Shown here in pieces: positions 52,888 through 61,883 of a DNA stretch of 64,000 nt; position 1 is the stretch's first letter; every line of letters begins with the position of its first letter. A program made the translations under genes and the position numbers. Origin of the DNA: Prevotella sp. P6B1 (GTDB lineage: Bacteria > Bacteroidota > Bacteroidia > Bacteroidales > Bacteroidaceae); the NCBI RefSeq assembly GCF_000702825.1, contig NZ_JNKF01000011.1, positions 537,401 to 601,400 on the forward strand, written 5' to 3'. The notes beneath the pieces were generated by a model. The model searched no databases. It saw only the letters and a list, made by a program, of their open reading frames with translations, and had not been told where the DNA came from.

Positions 52888-53451
52888 CTATACACAGAGT
52901 TCTATTTCTATCTTATAATAGTCCTTATCCTTCACTGGGGGACATACCGCGAAATGGTTTTCGTATTCATCACATCCCCAAGGCGTAGCCAGATAGAGGT
53001 ACTTATCGTCGGCTTTAGTCTGTACCAGATAGGTCTTTCCGTTATACGATATCGACTCCGTTTTACACAGACGATCGAAGAAGCGCTCTGCATCGCCCAG
53101 ATCCTTGAAGTTCAGGGAGGCCTGTGTCGAATTGTCGACACTCACGCAGAAGTAGCACCCATGAGGCGAAGTGGCTTTCAGCTCGTAGCCCACAGCCTTC
53201 TTGGACCCCTTCTCCACATCGTGCCCATACACCACCTGTATCAGCTCCATATCGCCAGCCGCCACATCGTCGCGACAGATGAACTGCAACGGTGTATCAG
53301 GCTTCCGGCCCGAGCCTTCGTAGTTATACAATAAATCAAGCAGATGCGTGGGCGACAGCTCGGTGGCAGTACTTGCCGTGGATGACGACAAGGAGAAGAC
53401 GCCAGCAGCCATCAGCGCCAATACGAGGATAGGTGTTAGTATATGCTTCAT
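52888..53451 (-). CDS. Exported hypothetical protein
   Basis: 187 aa from ATG 53451. Signal peptide (MKHILTPILVLALMAAGVFS), then a soluble domain with KSISYNGKTYLVQ-like strands. The 120-nt gap before it holds only a -7 box (TATTTTTG, minus strand). Confidence 0.62.
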   Translation of the reverse strand: MKHILTPILVLALMAAGVFSLSSSTASTATELSPTHLLDLLYNYEGSGRKPDTPLQFICRDDVAAGDMELIQVVYGHDVEKGSKKAVGYELKATSPHGCYFCVSVDNSTQASLNFKDLGDAERFFDRLCKTESISYNGKTYLVQTKADDKYLYLATPWGCDEYENHFAVCPPVKDKDYYKIEIELCV

Positions 53452-53535
53452 GATATTTATAATTTGTGTCTTAGTTATACTTTCAGCGGCAAAAATAGTA
53501 TTTTTTTCGCAAACCACCAACTTTTTTTGCAGAAA

Positions 53536-53567
53536 TTTGCTGATTTATTTTTTTTGTAGTACCTTTG
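53536..53567 (+). promoter_or_regulatory. Promoter of tRNA-Arg
   Basis: TTTG (53536-53539), 20-nt T-rich spacer, TACCTTTG (53560-53567). Confidence 0.85.
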
Positions 53568-53580
53568 CACACGATTTGCT

Positions 53581-53652
53581 GCACCCGTAGTTTAAAGGAT
53601 AGAATAACGGATTCCGGTTCCGTTGGTCACGGTTCGATTCCGTGCGGGTGTA
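53581..53652 (+). tRNA. tRNA-Arg (CCG)
   Basis: 72 nt. Acceptor GCACCCG/CGGGTGT, anticodon stem ACGGA/TCCGT with loop TTCCGGT (anticodon CCG), T-arm CACGG-TTCGATT-CCGTG. Its acceptor stem is the same as in the tRNA-Lys genes. Confidence 0.95.
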
Positions 53653-53662
53653 CTATCATGCA

Positions 53663-53702
53663 AAAGGTGGCTGATCATCACGATCAACCACCTTTCTTTT
53701 TT
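53663..53702 (+). terminator. Terminator of tRNA-Arg
   Basis: Stem AAAGGTGG-c-TGATC (from 53663) with GATCA-a-CCACCTTT (to 53695), then a T-rich run. Confidence 0.88.
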
Positions 53703-53746
53703 AATAACTAAAACAAATACTTACTTTATAAATTATACACCTGTGA

Positions 53747-54241
53747 TTAAAGCTCGGGGGAAATAGCTGCCAGCCATGCCTCGATGCGGGCGTCGGTCTG
53801 GTCGTCCTCGTTGATATCGTCGAGAGGCAGTCCGATAAACTTGCCACCGATCACGGCTTCCGAGTCGTCGAAGGTATAGCCGTCGGTCTCAACGCTACCG
53901 ATGAATCGGGCACCGCTGTCCTTGATGCCGTTGTAGAGCTCGCCCATACCGCCTACGAAGGTATCGCTATAGGAAGAGCAGTCGCCGCATCCGAAGATGG
54001 CAATGGTCTTTCCGCTCAGCTCGGCACCCTGCAGCGTCTTCAGTCCGTCGTACCAGTCGTCCTGCAGCTCACCGGCTCCCCAGGTAGAGGTGCCGAGAAT
54101 CAGATTCTGGTTGGCAGCCACCACATCGGGTGTGATATCCTGTACGTTGAGGGCTTCGCAGCCCAGTTTCGAGGCAATCTTCTCTGCGATAGCCTCGCAG
54201 GTTCCAGTCGAAGAACCATAGATTACAATAGTTGAATTCAT
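53747..54241 (-). CDS. fldA: Flavodoxin
   Basis: 164 aa. FMN phosphate loop IYGSSTGTCEAIA at 6-18, later GTSTWGAGELQDDW and FGCGDCSSYSDTF. Low-potential electron carrier that replaces ferredoxin when iron is short. It follows the DUF2023 gene by 21 bp, a pairing known from Bacteroidetes and Campylobacterota. Confidence 0.95.
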   Translation of the reverse strand: MNSTIVIYGSSTGTCEAIAEKIASKLGCEALNVQDITPDVVAANQNLILGTSTWGAGELQDDWYDGLKTLQGAELSGKTIAIFGCGDCSSYSDTFVGGMGELYNGIKDSGARFIGSVETDGYTFDDSEAVIGGKFIGLPLDDINEDDQTDARIEAWLAAISPEL

Positions 54242-54262
54242 TTTTAATGTTTTATTATATGA

Positions 54263-54640
54263 TTAATTCCTGTTGATGCATGTCTCGTTGCAGTCACCCT
54301 GGCATTTACGTCTGCAGTAGCGTTCGCATTGTGCACAGATATCATATCCCAGCATGGCTCCCAGGATGAAGTCCTCCTCAGGTGTGAGCTGGTTGAGCGG
54401 ACGGGTGACGATGAGTCGGATGGCCTCAAGGCACTCGCGCTTGCCGAAGTACACATTCAGGTTCTTGCTTCCTGCAGGCTGCAGCACGTAAGGGATGCCC
54501 TGGCTCTCCAATCGCTCAACAGTCTGTTCACCATATTTCTTATTACAGGTAAACAGCACCATCTGGCGCACACCTTTCTGCAGTTCGTAGATGTGATTCA
54601 TCAGCACCTTGATCTCTGTGGGAATACTTGTTGTTCTCAT
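54263..54640 (-). CDS. DUF2023 family protein with cysteine-rich C-terminus
   Basis: 125 aa from ATG 54640 (ATG 54655 is also possible; the -7 box TACCTTTG lies at 54670-54677). The core ([22 protein letters not shown]) fits DUF2023. Its C-terminal end carries six cysteines, C-x2-C then four more at x3 intervals ([20 protein letters not shown]), which could hold a metal or Fe-S centre. Being co-transcribed with flavodoxin suggests a redox or iron-stress role. Confidence 0.82.
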   Translation of the reverse strand: MRTTSIPTEIKVLMNHIYELQKGVRQMVLFTCNKKYGEQTVERLESQGIPYVLQPAGSKNLNVYFGKRECLEAIRLIVTRPLNQLTPEEDFILGAMLGYDICAQCERYCRRKCQGDCNETCINRN

Positions 54641-54839
54641 TTTCTGTACTTTCATTTCGACGGTGCAAAGGTACGAGGTTTTCCGAACACCCGCAATACC
54701 TAAAACAGAGTGTTTTACAGACAGACAGTTTCCCACAGGTTGCAAAAACCTATTAATCATAAGTAGGTATGCAAATGACCGCCCCCACGAGAAAAAAATT
54801 ACGGGCCCACGGGGGAAGCGATTTTACGACCAGGAGCCA

Positions 54840-56792
54840 TCATGCGCGGAGGGTGCGCATGGCATTGAGCACAGCCAGCACGGTGACACCTACATCGGCA
54901 AACACAGCTAACCACATGGTAGCGGCGCCAAAGGCTGCCAGCACCAATACCGCCAGTTTGATACCGATGGCCAGCCACACATTCTGCGAGGCGATACGGA
55001 GGGTACGACGGGCAATACGGATGGCAATAGCTATCTTTGAGGGCTGGTCGTCCATCAGCACCACGTCGGCAGCCTCGATAGCGGCATCGCTGCCCAGACC
55101 GCCCATCGCTATACCTACATCGGCACGCGCCAGCACAGGGGCATCGTTGATACCATCGCCCACAAAGGCGAGTGGCGCTGCCTGCTGTGCGTTGGCAGAT
55201 GCGAGTCGTTCTACCTGTGCCACCTTATCGGCAGGCATCAGCTCGGCATGGTATTCGGTCAGTCCCAGCGTCCGTGCCACGTTTTCAGCCACCTCCTGTC
55301 GGTCGCCCGTCAGCATCACCGTACGCTGCACACCTAACTGGTGAAGGGCGGCTATAGCCTCAGCACTATCCGCTTTAACCTGATCGTTGATCACGATATG
55401 GCCTGCATACGTACCATCGATAGCCACGTGGATGATGGTACCCAGGTGCTCGCAGTCGTGCCAGTGAGCACCCACGCTGTCCATCAGTTTCGTATTACCC
55501 ACAGCCACCTCTTTCTCAGCCACACGGGCGATGATACCCTGCCCTGCCAGCTCGCGCACATCGCTGATCTTACAGCCGTCGGTAGCCTCATCGGGGAAGG
55601 CATCGCGCAGGGCGGCACCGATGGGATGGGTAGAGAAATGCTCTACATGGGCAGCCAGATGCAGCAGCTGGTGCTCATCGAAACTATCGGGATGAACCGC
55701 TGTGACAGCAAACACACCATGGGTGAGCGTGCCCGTCTTGTCGAACACCACCGTACGCACTTTGGCAAGCACATCGAGATAGTTGGCACCCTTGATGAGG
55801 ATACCGCGACGCGAGGCACCGCCGATGCCACCAAAGAACGTGAGTGGCACGCTGATGACAAGGGCACACGGGCACGATACCACCAGGAACATCAGGGCAC
55901 GATATATCCATTGAACATTGAACATTGAATATTGAACAATATTCCAAAGCGTAGGAACAACAGCTAAGGCCACGGCAGCCAGCACCACGATAGGCGTATA
56001 GATACGGGCAAAACGGGTGATAAAGGTCTCGCTCTGCGACTTATGCTCGCCGGCATTCTCAACCAATCGGATAATCTTGGAAACGGTACTCTCGCCGAAA
56101 GGTTTGGTGACCTTCACGCGCAGTACGCCACTCAGGTTTACACAGCCTGATATCACCTCGTCGGCCTCAGCCACATCGCGAGGCAGCGACTCACCAGTCA
56201 GCGCCACCGTATTGAGCGCACTGGTACCCTCGACGATGACACCATCTAAGGGCACCTTCTCGCCCGGACGGATCACGATGATATCGCCCACCTGAACCTC
56301 CTCGGGCGACACACGGCGATCGCCATCGGCCAGGGTGGCATAGTCGGGCTTGATCTCCATCAGATGGGCAATGCTGTCACGGCTCTTGCCTTCGGCATAG
56401 CCCTCGAAGAGCTCACCCACCTGGAAGAACAGCATGACGAACACTGCCTCGGGGAACTGGGTCTCGGCACCAGGCAGGAAGCCGATACAGAGGGCGCCGA
56501 TGGTAGCCACCGACATGAGGAAGTGCTCATTGAACGGCTCGCCATGCAGCAGGCCTTCAACCGCCTCCTTCAGCGTGTCGTGACCTATCACGAGATAGGG
56601 TACGAGATATACCAGCAGCAACTGCCAGGTGGGGAGCGCCGTCAGGTGTTCCACTGCCACAGCAGCTACCAACAATACTGCCGAAATGATGATGAGCCAT
56701 AACTGCTCGTGAGTATCATGCTCATGATGATGTTCTTCGTGATGATGCTCGTGAGCATCACAGTAATCGCAATATGCGTCTTGATGTGCCAT
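54840..56792 (-). CDS. Heavy-metal P1B-type ATPase (Zn/Cd/Pb type)
   Basis: 650 aa. His-rich N-terminus (HEHHHEEHHHEHDTHEQ) instead of an HMA domain, about eight membrane helices, TGES, SCPCAL (about 305), DKTGTLTHG (about 350), HPIG and GDGINDAP. Exports zinc-like divalent metals. Oddity: four 7-bp repeat units at 55909-55936 add codons (QYSMFNVQW) just before the CPC helix. A 15-nt palindrome sits in the promoter. Confidence 0.93.
   Translation of the reverse strand: MAHQDAYCDYCDAHEHHHEEHHHEHDTHEQLWLIIISAVLLVAAVAVEHLTALPTWQLLLVYLVPYLVIGHDTLKEAVEGLLHGEPFNEHFLMSVATIGALCIGFLPGAETQFPEAVFVMLFFQVGELFEGYAEGKSRDSIAHLMEIKPDYATLADGDRRVSPEEVQVGDIIVIRPGEKVPLDGVIVEGTSALNTVALTGESLPRDVAEADEVISGCVNLSGVLRVKVTKPFGESTVSKIIRLVENAGEHKSQSETFITRFARIYTPIVVLAAVALAVVPTLWNIVQYSMFNVQWIYRALMFLVVSCPCALVISVPLTFFGGIGGASRRGILIKGANYLDVLAKVRTVVFDKTGTLTHGVFAVTAVHPDSFDEHQLLHLAAHVEHFSTHPIGAALRDAFPDEATDGCKISDVRELAGQGIIARVAEKEVAVGNTKLMDSVGAHWHDCEHLGTIIHVAIDGTYAGHIVINDQVKADSAEAIAALHQLGVQRTVMLTGDRQEVAENVARTLGLTEYHAELMPADKVAQVERLASANAQQAAPLAFVGDGINDAPVLARADVGIAMGGLGSDAAIEAADVVLMDDQPSKIAIAIRIARRTLRIASQNVWLAIGIKLAVLVLAAFGAATMWLAVFADVGVTVLAVLNAMRTLRA
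55909..55943. repeat. 7-bp tandem repeat inside the P-type ATPase gene
   Basis: Units cattgaa x3 and tattgaa, then caatatt. Same family as the intergenic tracts, here in frame within a membrane-protein gene. Confidence 0.85.
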
Positions 56793-56821
56793 AATCTTAC
56801 ATATTTATCTGTTTCTGGGTG

Positions 56822-56856
56822 CAAAGGTACGAAGAAAGCGATGCAACCCGGTTGCA
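56822..56856 (-). promoter_or_regulatory. Promoter and palindromic operator of the metal ATPase
   Basis: TACCTTTG (minus strand, 56822-56829). A 15-nt perfect palindrome TGCAACC-C-GGTTGCA lies at 56842-56856, across the -33 region. A metal-sensing repressor or activator is the likely ligand. Confidence 0.6.
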
Positions 56857-56943
56857 AATAGCAGCCGACACAAAAATAACATGCGCAAAGTTTGGCGTTT
56901 TCAGCTTTTTTGCGTACTTTTGCCGTCAATAAAAAAATACTAT

Positions 56944-58482
56944 ATGCAGAAACTCATAGAATTATATAAGGAATGGAATGGTGCCGAACCCGCCAACGTA
57001 CAGCAGATACCCGGCGGCGGCAGTAACCGTACATACTACCGACTGACCAGCAGCGAGGGGCAATCGGTGATCGGCGTCATCGGAACCAGTCGCGACGAGG
57101 ACCACGCCTTCATCTACCTCACCCAGCATTTCACACGCCGCAAGCTGCCAGTGCCACAGATTCTGGCAGCCAGCGACGATATGCTGCGCTACCTGCAGAC
57201 CGACTTAGGCAGTATGTCGCTCTTCGATGCCATCCGTGGCGGACGAGAGGCTGGCGGCAGATACACACTGGCTGAGCAGGAGCTGCTGAAGCGCACCATA
57301 CGCGAACTGCCCAACATACAGATAAGAGGCGCACGCGAGCTCGACTTCGACAACTGCTATCCGCAAGCCGAGTTCAACGTCGACAGCGTGCTCTTCGACC
57401 TGAACTACTTCAAGTACTGTTTCCTGAAGGCGACGGAGATTGATTTCCACGAACTGAAGCTGGAAGCCGACTTCAGACTGATGGCCAAGGACCTGACTGC
57501 CGAGAGCTGCGACACCTTCCTGTATCGTGACTTTCAGGCCCGCAACGTGATGCTCGACCACGACGGCAACCCCTGGTTCATCGACTATCAGGGCGGCAGA
57601 AAGGGTCCCTTCTATTACGATATCGCCTCGTTCCTCTGGCAGGCCTCGGCCAAGTATCCGCACAAGCTGCGCCGCGAACTGGTGTACGAGTACTACAACT
57701 CGCTGAAGAACTACATGGAGGTGCCACCCGTGCGCCACTTCGTCAACCGTCTGTCGCTCTTCGTCCTGTTCCGCACCCTACAGGTGTTAGGCGCCTACGG
57801 ATTCCGCGGCTACTTCGAACAGAAAAAGCACTTCATCGAGAGCATACCACCTGCCATACAGAACCTGCGCGAGCTGCTTGACAGCTCGACACAGTGGCAC
57901 TACCCCTACCTGATGGACATCCTGCGCCAGCTGACAGAGCTGCCACAGTTCCAGCAGATAGAAGCCGTGGCCAGTCGTGCCGATGGTTACAAGACCACCG
58001 ACCTGAACCCCTACAAAGCCCACCCGCAGGACGGACCCGCCACCTTCTCGAAATACGATGCACAGGGACCGCTGGTGGTCAAGGTGTTCAGCTTCTCGTA
58101 TCGCAACGGCATCCCTGAGGATGAGAGCGGTAATGGCGGCGGCTACGTGTTCGACTGCCGCAGCACGCACAACCCAGGCCGCTATGAGCCTTACAAGAAA
58201 CTGACAGGACTGGATGAGCCCGTGATCCGATTCTTAGAGGACGATGGCGAGATACTGACCTTCCTCGACTCGGTTTACAAGCTGGCCGATGCCCATGTGC
58301 GCCGCTACATCCAGCGCGGATTCACCTCGCTGATGTTCTCGTTCGGCTGCACAGGCGGACAGCATCGAAGCGTATATTCTGCCCAGCATCTGGCTGAGCA
58401 TATCCACGAAAAATTCGGTATTGAGGTTCGCGTAGAACATCGCGAACAGAAAATCAAACAGGTGTTTGAAGCTAAACAATAA
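56944..58482 (+). CDS. Fusion of APH-like phosphotransferase and RapZ C-terminal domain
   Basis: 512 aa from ATG 56944. Residues 1-345 are an aminoglycoside/choline kinase-like domain: GGGSNRTYYRL loop, catalytic FLYRDFQARNVML and FIDYQGG. Residues about 375-505 match the C-terminal domain of RapZ (YVFDCRSTHNPGRYEPYKKLTG, FGCTGGQHRSVY). The kinase half resembles sugar-1-kinases AmgK/MurNAc kinases, while RapZ senses glucosamine-6-phosphate; together they hint at amino-sugar or cell-wall control. The fusion is known in Bacteroidetes but its function is not established. Confidence 0.85.
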   Translation: MQKLIELYKEWNGAEPANVQQIPGGGSNRTYYRLTSSEGQSVIGVIGTSRDEDHAFIYLTQHFTRRKLPVPQILAASDDMLRYLQTDLGSMSLFDAIRGGREAGGRYTLAEQELLKRTIRELPNIQIRGARELDFDNCYPQAEFNVDSVLFDLNYFKYCFLKATEIDFHELKLEADFRLMAKDLTAESCDTFLYRDFQARNVMLDHDGNPWFIDYQGGRKGPFYYDIASFLWQASAKYPHKLRRELVYEYYNSLKNYMEVPPVRHFVNRLSLFVLFRTLQVLGAYGFRGYFEQKKHFIESIPPAIQNLRELLDSSTQWHYPYLMDILRQLTELPQFQQIEAVASRADGYKTTDLNPYKAHPQDGPATFSKYDAQGPLVVKVFSFSYRNGIPEDESGNGGGYVFDCRSTHNPGRYEPYKKLTGLDEPVIRFLEDDGEILTFLDSVYKLADAHVRRYIQRGFTSLMFSFGCTGGQHRSVYSAQHLAEHIHEKFGIEVRVEHREQKIKQVFEAKQ

Positions 58483-58487
58483 ACAAA

Positions 58488-58520
58488 AAAGAGCAGCAAT
58501 CGCTGCTCCTTTTTTTATTT
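58488..58520. terminator. Shared terminator between convergent genes
   Basis: GAGCAGC-aatc-GCTGCTC with A-run before and T-run after, usable from both sides. Confidence 0.88.
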
Positions 58521-58934
58521 CTCCTCCTCGGCAGGCTCCTCGTCCTTGAAGTCGGTGATACCAGCCTCAACAAGGATGTTATACCAGGTAATCAACTTCT
58601 TGATGTGGCTATCCTTTACACGATCCTGATCCCACTCAGGCAGAACCTTTGTGAAATACTCGTGCAGCTCGGCTGAGCTGGCCTTCTTCTCGTTGATGCT
58701 GGCCTTCTTGCCATCCTCGAGCTTCTTCAGGTTCTCGAGAACATCAGTCAGGGGAACATCGTCGGTCTCTGTAAACATGGCGATATCGCCAAGTGATGTG
58801 ATACGATCGGTAGCGAAGGCTGGCATACGCTTATGAGTAGCGTCGAGAGCCTCAACGATCAGGTTGTTATGACCTCTGGTAACCAGTTTATACAAACCTG
58901 GCTTACCGGCAATTGCTAAAATTGTTTGTTGCAT
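58515..58934 (-). CDS. DUF5606 domain protein
   Basis: 139 aa. N-terminal domain IAGKPGLYKLVTRGHNNLIVEALD is typical of DUF5606; the rest is helical and ends acidic. Function unknown; widespread in Bacteroidetes. Overlaps coaE by 19 bp. Confidence 0.88.
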   Translation of the reverse strand: MQQTILAIAGKPGLYKLVTRGHNNLIVEALDATHKRMPAFATDRITSLGDIAMFTETDDVPLTDVLENLKKLEDGKKASINEKKASSAELHEYFTKVLPEWDQDRVKDSHIKKLITWYNILVEAGITDFKDEEPAEEEK

Positions 58935-59482
58935 TGTCTTATGATTATATGTATTTGTTTATCTATATCTGCTTCACCATCGTTGATGATGACGTAATCC
59001 GACTTACGGATGATGTCCTGCTGCGGCATCTGGCGCGCCATCCACTCCTCCACCTTTTCGTGGCTGATATGATCGCGCTCCATCACACGCTGCATACGTA
59101 TCTCCTTGGGAGCTATCACAGCAATGACGATATCCACCAGCCGGGAGGCACCCGACTCGAACAGGATGGCACTCTCCATCAGTTTGAGACCGCTCTGACG
59201 GAAGGCGTCGAAAACGGCTGGATGCACAATCTTATTAACAGCCTCGGCATGACTTTCCGACGACAGCAGGTAATGAGCCACGATAGCCTTGTTGAGATTA
59301 CCGTCGGCATCGTAGGTATGAGGACCTATCAACGCTGTGAGGCGCTGACGGATATCGGGCGAAGTGCGCATCAGCTTCTTGGCCTCGCTGTCGCAGTCGA
59401 ATACCTCGTATCCCTGCTCCCGCAACTTCTGGCAGACATAGCTCTTACCGCTACCTATTCCGCCTGTGATACCTATCTTCAT
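58916..59482 (-). CDS. coaE: Dephospho-CoA kinase
   Basis: 188 aa. P-loop GGIGSGKS at 7-14, DCD near 34-36, and IAPKEIRMQRVMERD lid. Last step of coenzyme A synthesis. Overlaps the YbbR-type gene by 4 bp. Confidence 0.95.
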   Translation of the reverse strand: MKIGITGGIGSGKSYVCQKLREQGYEVFDCDSEAKKLMRTSPDIRQRLTALIGPHTYDADGNLNKAIVAHYLLSSESHAEAVNKIVHPAVFDAFRQSGLKLMESAILFESGASRLVDIVIAVIAPKEIRMQRVMERDHISHEKVEEWMARQMPQQDIIRKSDYVIINDGEADIDKQIHIIIRQCNKQF

Positions 59483-60462
59483 TCTGATTCCGATTCAATC
59501 AGGTAATCCACCATGCTCGTTTCCAGACGGGCTCTGGATATGCCGCGTGGTACAGTCTTCAAATAGATATGGCACTTCTCCTGAGGATGCTCCATAATCT
59601 CGTTGTAATCAGCCACTACCGTAAAGTCGGTTGGCTTCAGATGGCGGAACACGCTCACACCCGTAACGAACTTGACGCCCACACGCGACGGGAAGGTACG
59701 GAGCACCTTGCCTGCTGGCATATTGATGGCCTTGATAGGCACACCCTCGATATTCTCCTCGGTGAGCACATCGGTACAGAACGTCACCCGCACATGGTCG
59801 GGCACCATCTTCACACCACGGATCTTAGCCAGCTCGCAGTTAGCACGCAGCGTATCACGGAAGTTCACATGATTCAGATGCTCGGTGTACACAACGTTGA
59901 TACTGTCGAGCTTCTCTTTCGAAGCATAGATGGTGATACTGTCGGGCTTGTAGGTCACACGCGAGATAAAGAACAGTTCCTCGGGAATCACACGACCGCT
60001 CCACCGCACTGGCACCACCTTCTTGGCACCGTAGTTGTAATAGAACTCCAGCTTTTCGGGTTTCACGTTGATAATACGCGAACCGTTTGCCAACTGCTGG
60101 TAAACCAGCTTCTGCAGCTCCTGCGATGTTACGATACCCGTACCGTTACCCCTGTTATAGGTTCTGAAACTGACGTTGAGCCTCTTCAGGACGTCGCCAT
60201 ACATATAAGTAAGCAAGGTGAATCCTTTGTCACGGATGGTCATTCGCACCGTGTCGGTCTCGTCGGATGTCAGCACGGCATTCTTGGGAATGTCGGTTAC
60301 CGATACGGGAATGGCGAACTCGCGTTCGTAAACCTCGTTGAGTGTGGTCTGCAACCAGAATACACCCGAAAGTGCCAGGAAGAACGCAAACAACAGGAGC
60401 TCCTTATTAGTACTGCTAAAAAGGAGCTTACGGATCTGCTGTCCTATTCTTCCTAACTTCAT
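59479..60462 (-). CDS. YbbR-like domain protein
   Basis: 327 aa. One membrane helix (about 20-42), then repeats of YbbR type (EFAIPVSVTDIPKNAVL; VRWSGRVIPEELF). Elsewhere (CdaR) such proteins regulate diadenylate cyclase, but no cyclase gene is here. Between yajC and coaE, the usual Bacteroidales order. Confidence 0.85.
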   Translation of the reverse strand: MKLGRIGQQIRKLLFSSTNKELLLFAFFLALSGVFWLQTTLNEVYEREFAIPVSVTDIPKNAVLTSDETDTVRMTIRDKGFTLLTYMYGDVLKRLNVSFRTYNRGNGTGIVTSQELQKLVYQQLANGSRIINVKPEKLEFYYNYGAKKVVPVRWSGRVIPEELFFISRVTYKPDSITIYASKEKLDSINVVYTEHLNHVNFRDTLRANCELAKIRGVKMVPDHVRVTFCTDVLTEENIEGVPIKAINMPAGKVLRTFPSRVGVKFVTGVSVFRHLKPTDFTVVADYNEIMEHPQEKCHIYLKTVPRGISRARLETSMVDYLIESESE

Positions 60463-60465
60463 ATC

Positions 60466-60780
60466 TTATTTCTGAGGCGTGCTTGCCATATCCTTGAAAA
60501 CAGAAGTCTTCTCAACGGTAACAACCACGTCGCGTGCAATCTTCACGTCAACGGTGTTCTTAGCCAGATCAACGCTCTTCACTGTTCCATGAATGCCACC
60601 GCCGGTAACCACTTCGGTACCCTCGCTCAGCTCGTTCTGGAACTTCTGAATCTCCTTCTGCTTCTTCTGCTGTGGACGAATCATGAAAAACCACATAATG
60701 GCAAAGATGGCCACCATCATGATGATCATACTCATGCCGCCTCCCTGTGCTGCCTGGGCAGCCAATACGATACTAGTCAT
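60466..60780 (-). CDS. yajC: Preprotein translocase subunit YajC
   Basis: 104 aa. Single membrane helix followed by MIRPQQKKQKEIQKFQNEL and TGGGIHGTVKSV. Accessory of SecDF. Confidence 0.94.
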   Translation of the reverse strand: MTSIVLAAQAAQGGGMSMIIMMVAIFAIMWFFMIRPQQKKQKEIQKFQNELSEGTEVVTGGGIHGTVKSVDLAKNTVDVKIARDVVVTVEKTSVFKDMASTPQK

Positions 60781-60789
60781 TTTCTTTCT

Positions 60790-61752
60790 TTATTTAAGTT
60801 TATTTCTATGGTTCTCTTTCTTGGGTTCGATGAACTTGGCCAGGCGTCCGCTCTCTACCAGATTGCGGGCTATTCCATCGAGCATACCATTGATGTAGCC
60901 AGCACTCTTTGGTGTAGAGTAGAACTTAGCTATCTCAACATACTCGTTGATGGTTACATTGATGGGAATATTCGCCAGGGTCATCATCTCGGCGATGGCT
61001 ATCTGCATCAGGATAATATCCATGTAAGCCAGGCGCGAGAAATCCCAGTTGCGTGATGCCTCACTCATAAAGCGCTGATACTCGTCGGCATTCAGGATGG
61101 CTGCACGGAATATCTTGCGTGCAAAATCCTTCTCATCCTCACTATCCCACTCAGGCAACAACTCCTGCTTCGCCCCATTCTGCTCCTCGAAACGCTTGAT
61201 GGTCTTCAGCACGAATGTATCAACGATAGGCTTATCATCATTCCAATAGAGGCTCTGGTCCTCAAGGATGGCATCAATATCATCGTTATCCTGAATGAGT
61301 GTGCGGTATATCTTACGCCAGAACTCACGATCCACATCGTAGTTATCCTCTGGATTGTTCATATATTCCTGATATATGTCGCTCTGCTCTATCTTCTCGA
61401 GCAGCGAGGCCACGAAAACGGCATTCTCATCCCAACCGCTCTTCTGCGTGCTGATGAACTCGTTTAACTGCTTATTCTCGGCCAACTGAATTGCAAATCG
61501 ATTGAAAACAAATCTTTGTGATGGTTCTGGTGTTCCTTCGCGCTTTGCTCGTTGTACCAACACTTCCATACGACGGCTTGCCTCCTTGTTTACGGCTACA
61601 ATCAGAGCCAGCATGTAGTTGTAGAGGTCATAAGCTTTCGAAAGACTGAAAAATAGCTCTTTCTCAGCCGTGTCGATGTTCTTGTTACCGTTTTGATAGT
61701 AAGCATAGGTTAACTGAACAATCTTAATTCTAATAATTTCTCTGTTAATCAT
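60790..61752 (-). CDS. nusB: Transcription antitermination factor NusB
   Basis: 320 aa. The NusB fold is in the last 140 residues (EKDFARKIFRAAILNADEYQ; ILMQIAIAEMMTLANIPINVTINEYVEIAKFYSTPKSAGYINGMLDGI). A long N-terminal helical extension is normal for Bacteroidetes. Works in rRNA antitermination with NusE. -7 box TAATTTTG (minus strand) about 70 nt upstream. Confidence 0.93.
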   Translation of the reverse strand: MINREIIRIKIVQLTYAYYQNGNKNIDTAEKELFFSLSKAYDLYNYMLALIVAVNKEASRRMEVLVQRAKREGTPEPSQRFVFNRFAIQLAENKQLNEFISTQKSGWDENAVFVASLLEKIEQSDIYQEYMNNPEDNYDVDREFWRKIYRTLIQDNDDIDAILEDQSLYWNDDKPIVDTFVLKTIKRFEEQNGAKQELLPEWDSEDEKDFARKIFRAAILNADEYQRFMSEASRNWDFSRLAYMDIILMQIAIAEMMTLANIPINVTINEYVEIAKFYSTPKSAGYINGMLDGIARNLVESGRLAKFIEPKKENHRNKLK

Positions 61753-61883
61753 CTCACTTGATGTTTTTTTATTTATTATACCTTATTTATATAAACTGAA
61801 ACGTTATAATCGGCTGCAAAATTAGCAATAAAAACTAAAATCTGCAAGAAAAAAGCCGAAAATTGAGGTTTTTTAGCCAAATA

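Noticed and set aside
54770..54839. GC-rich inverted sequence after the metal ATPase
   Set aside because: C5/G5 runs could pair and a T-run is present on the minus strand, but the T-run lies inside the loop rather than after the stem, so I do not call a terminator.
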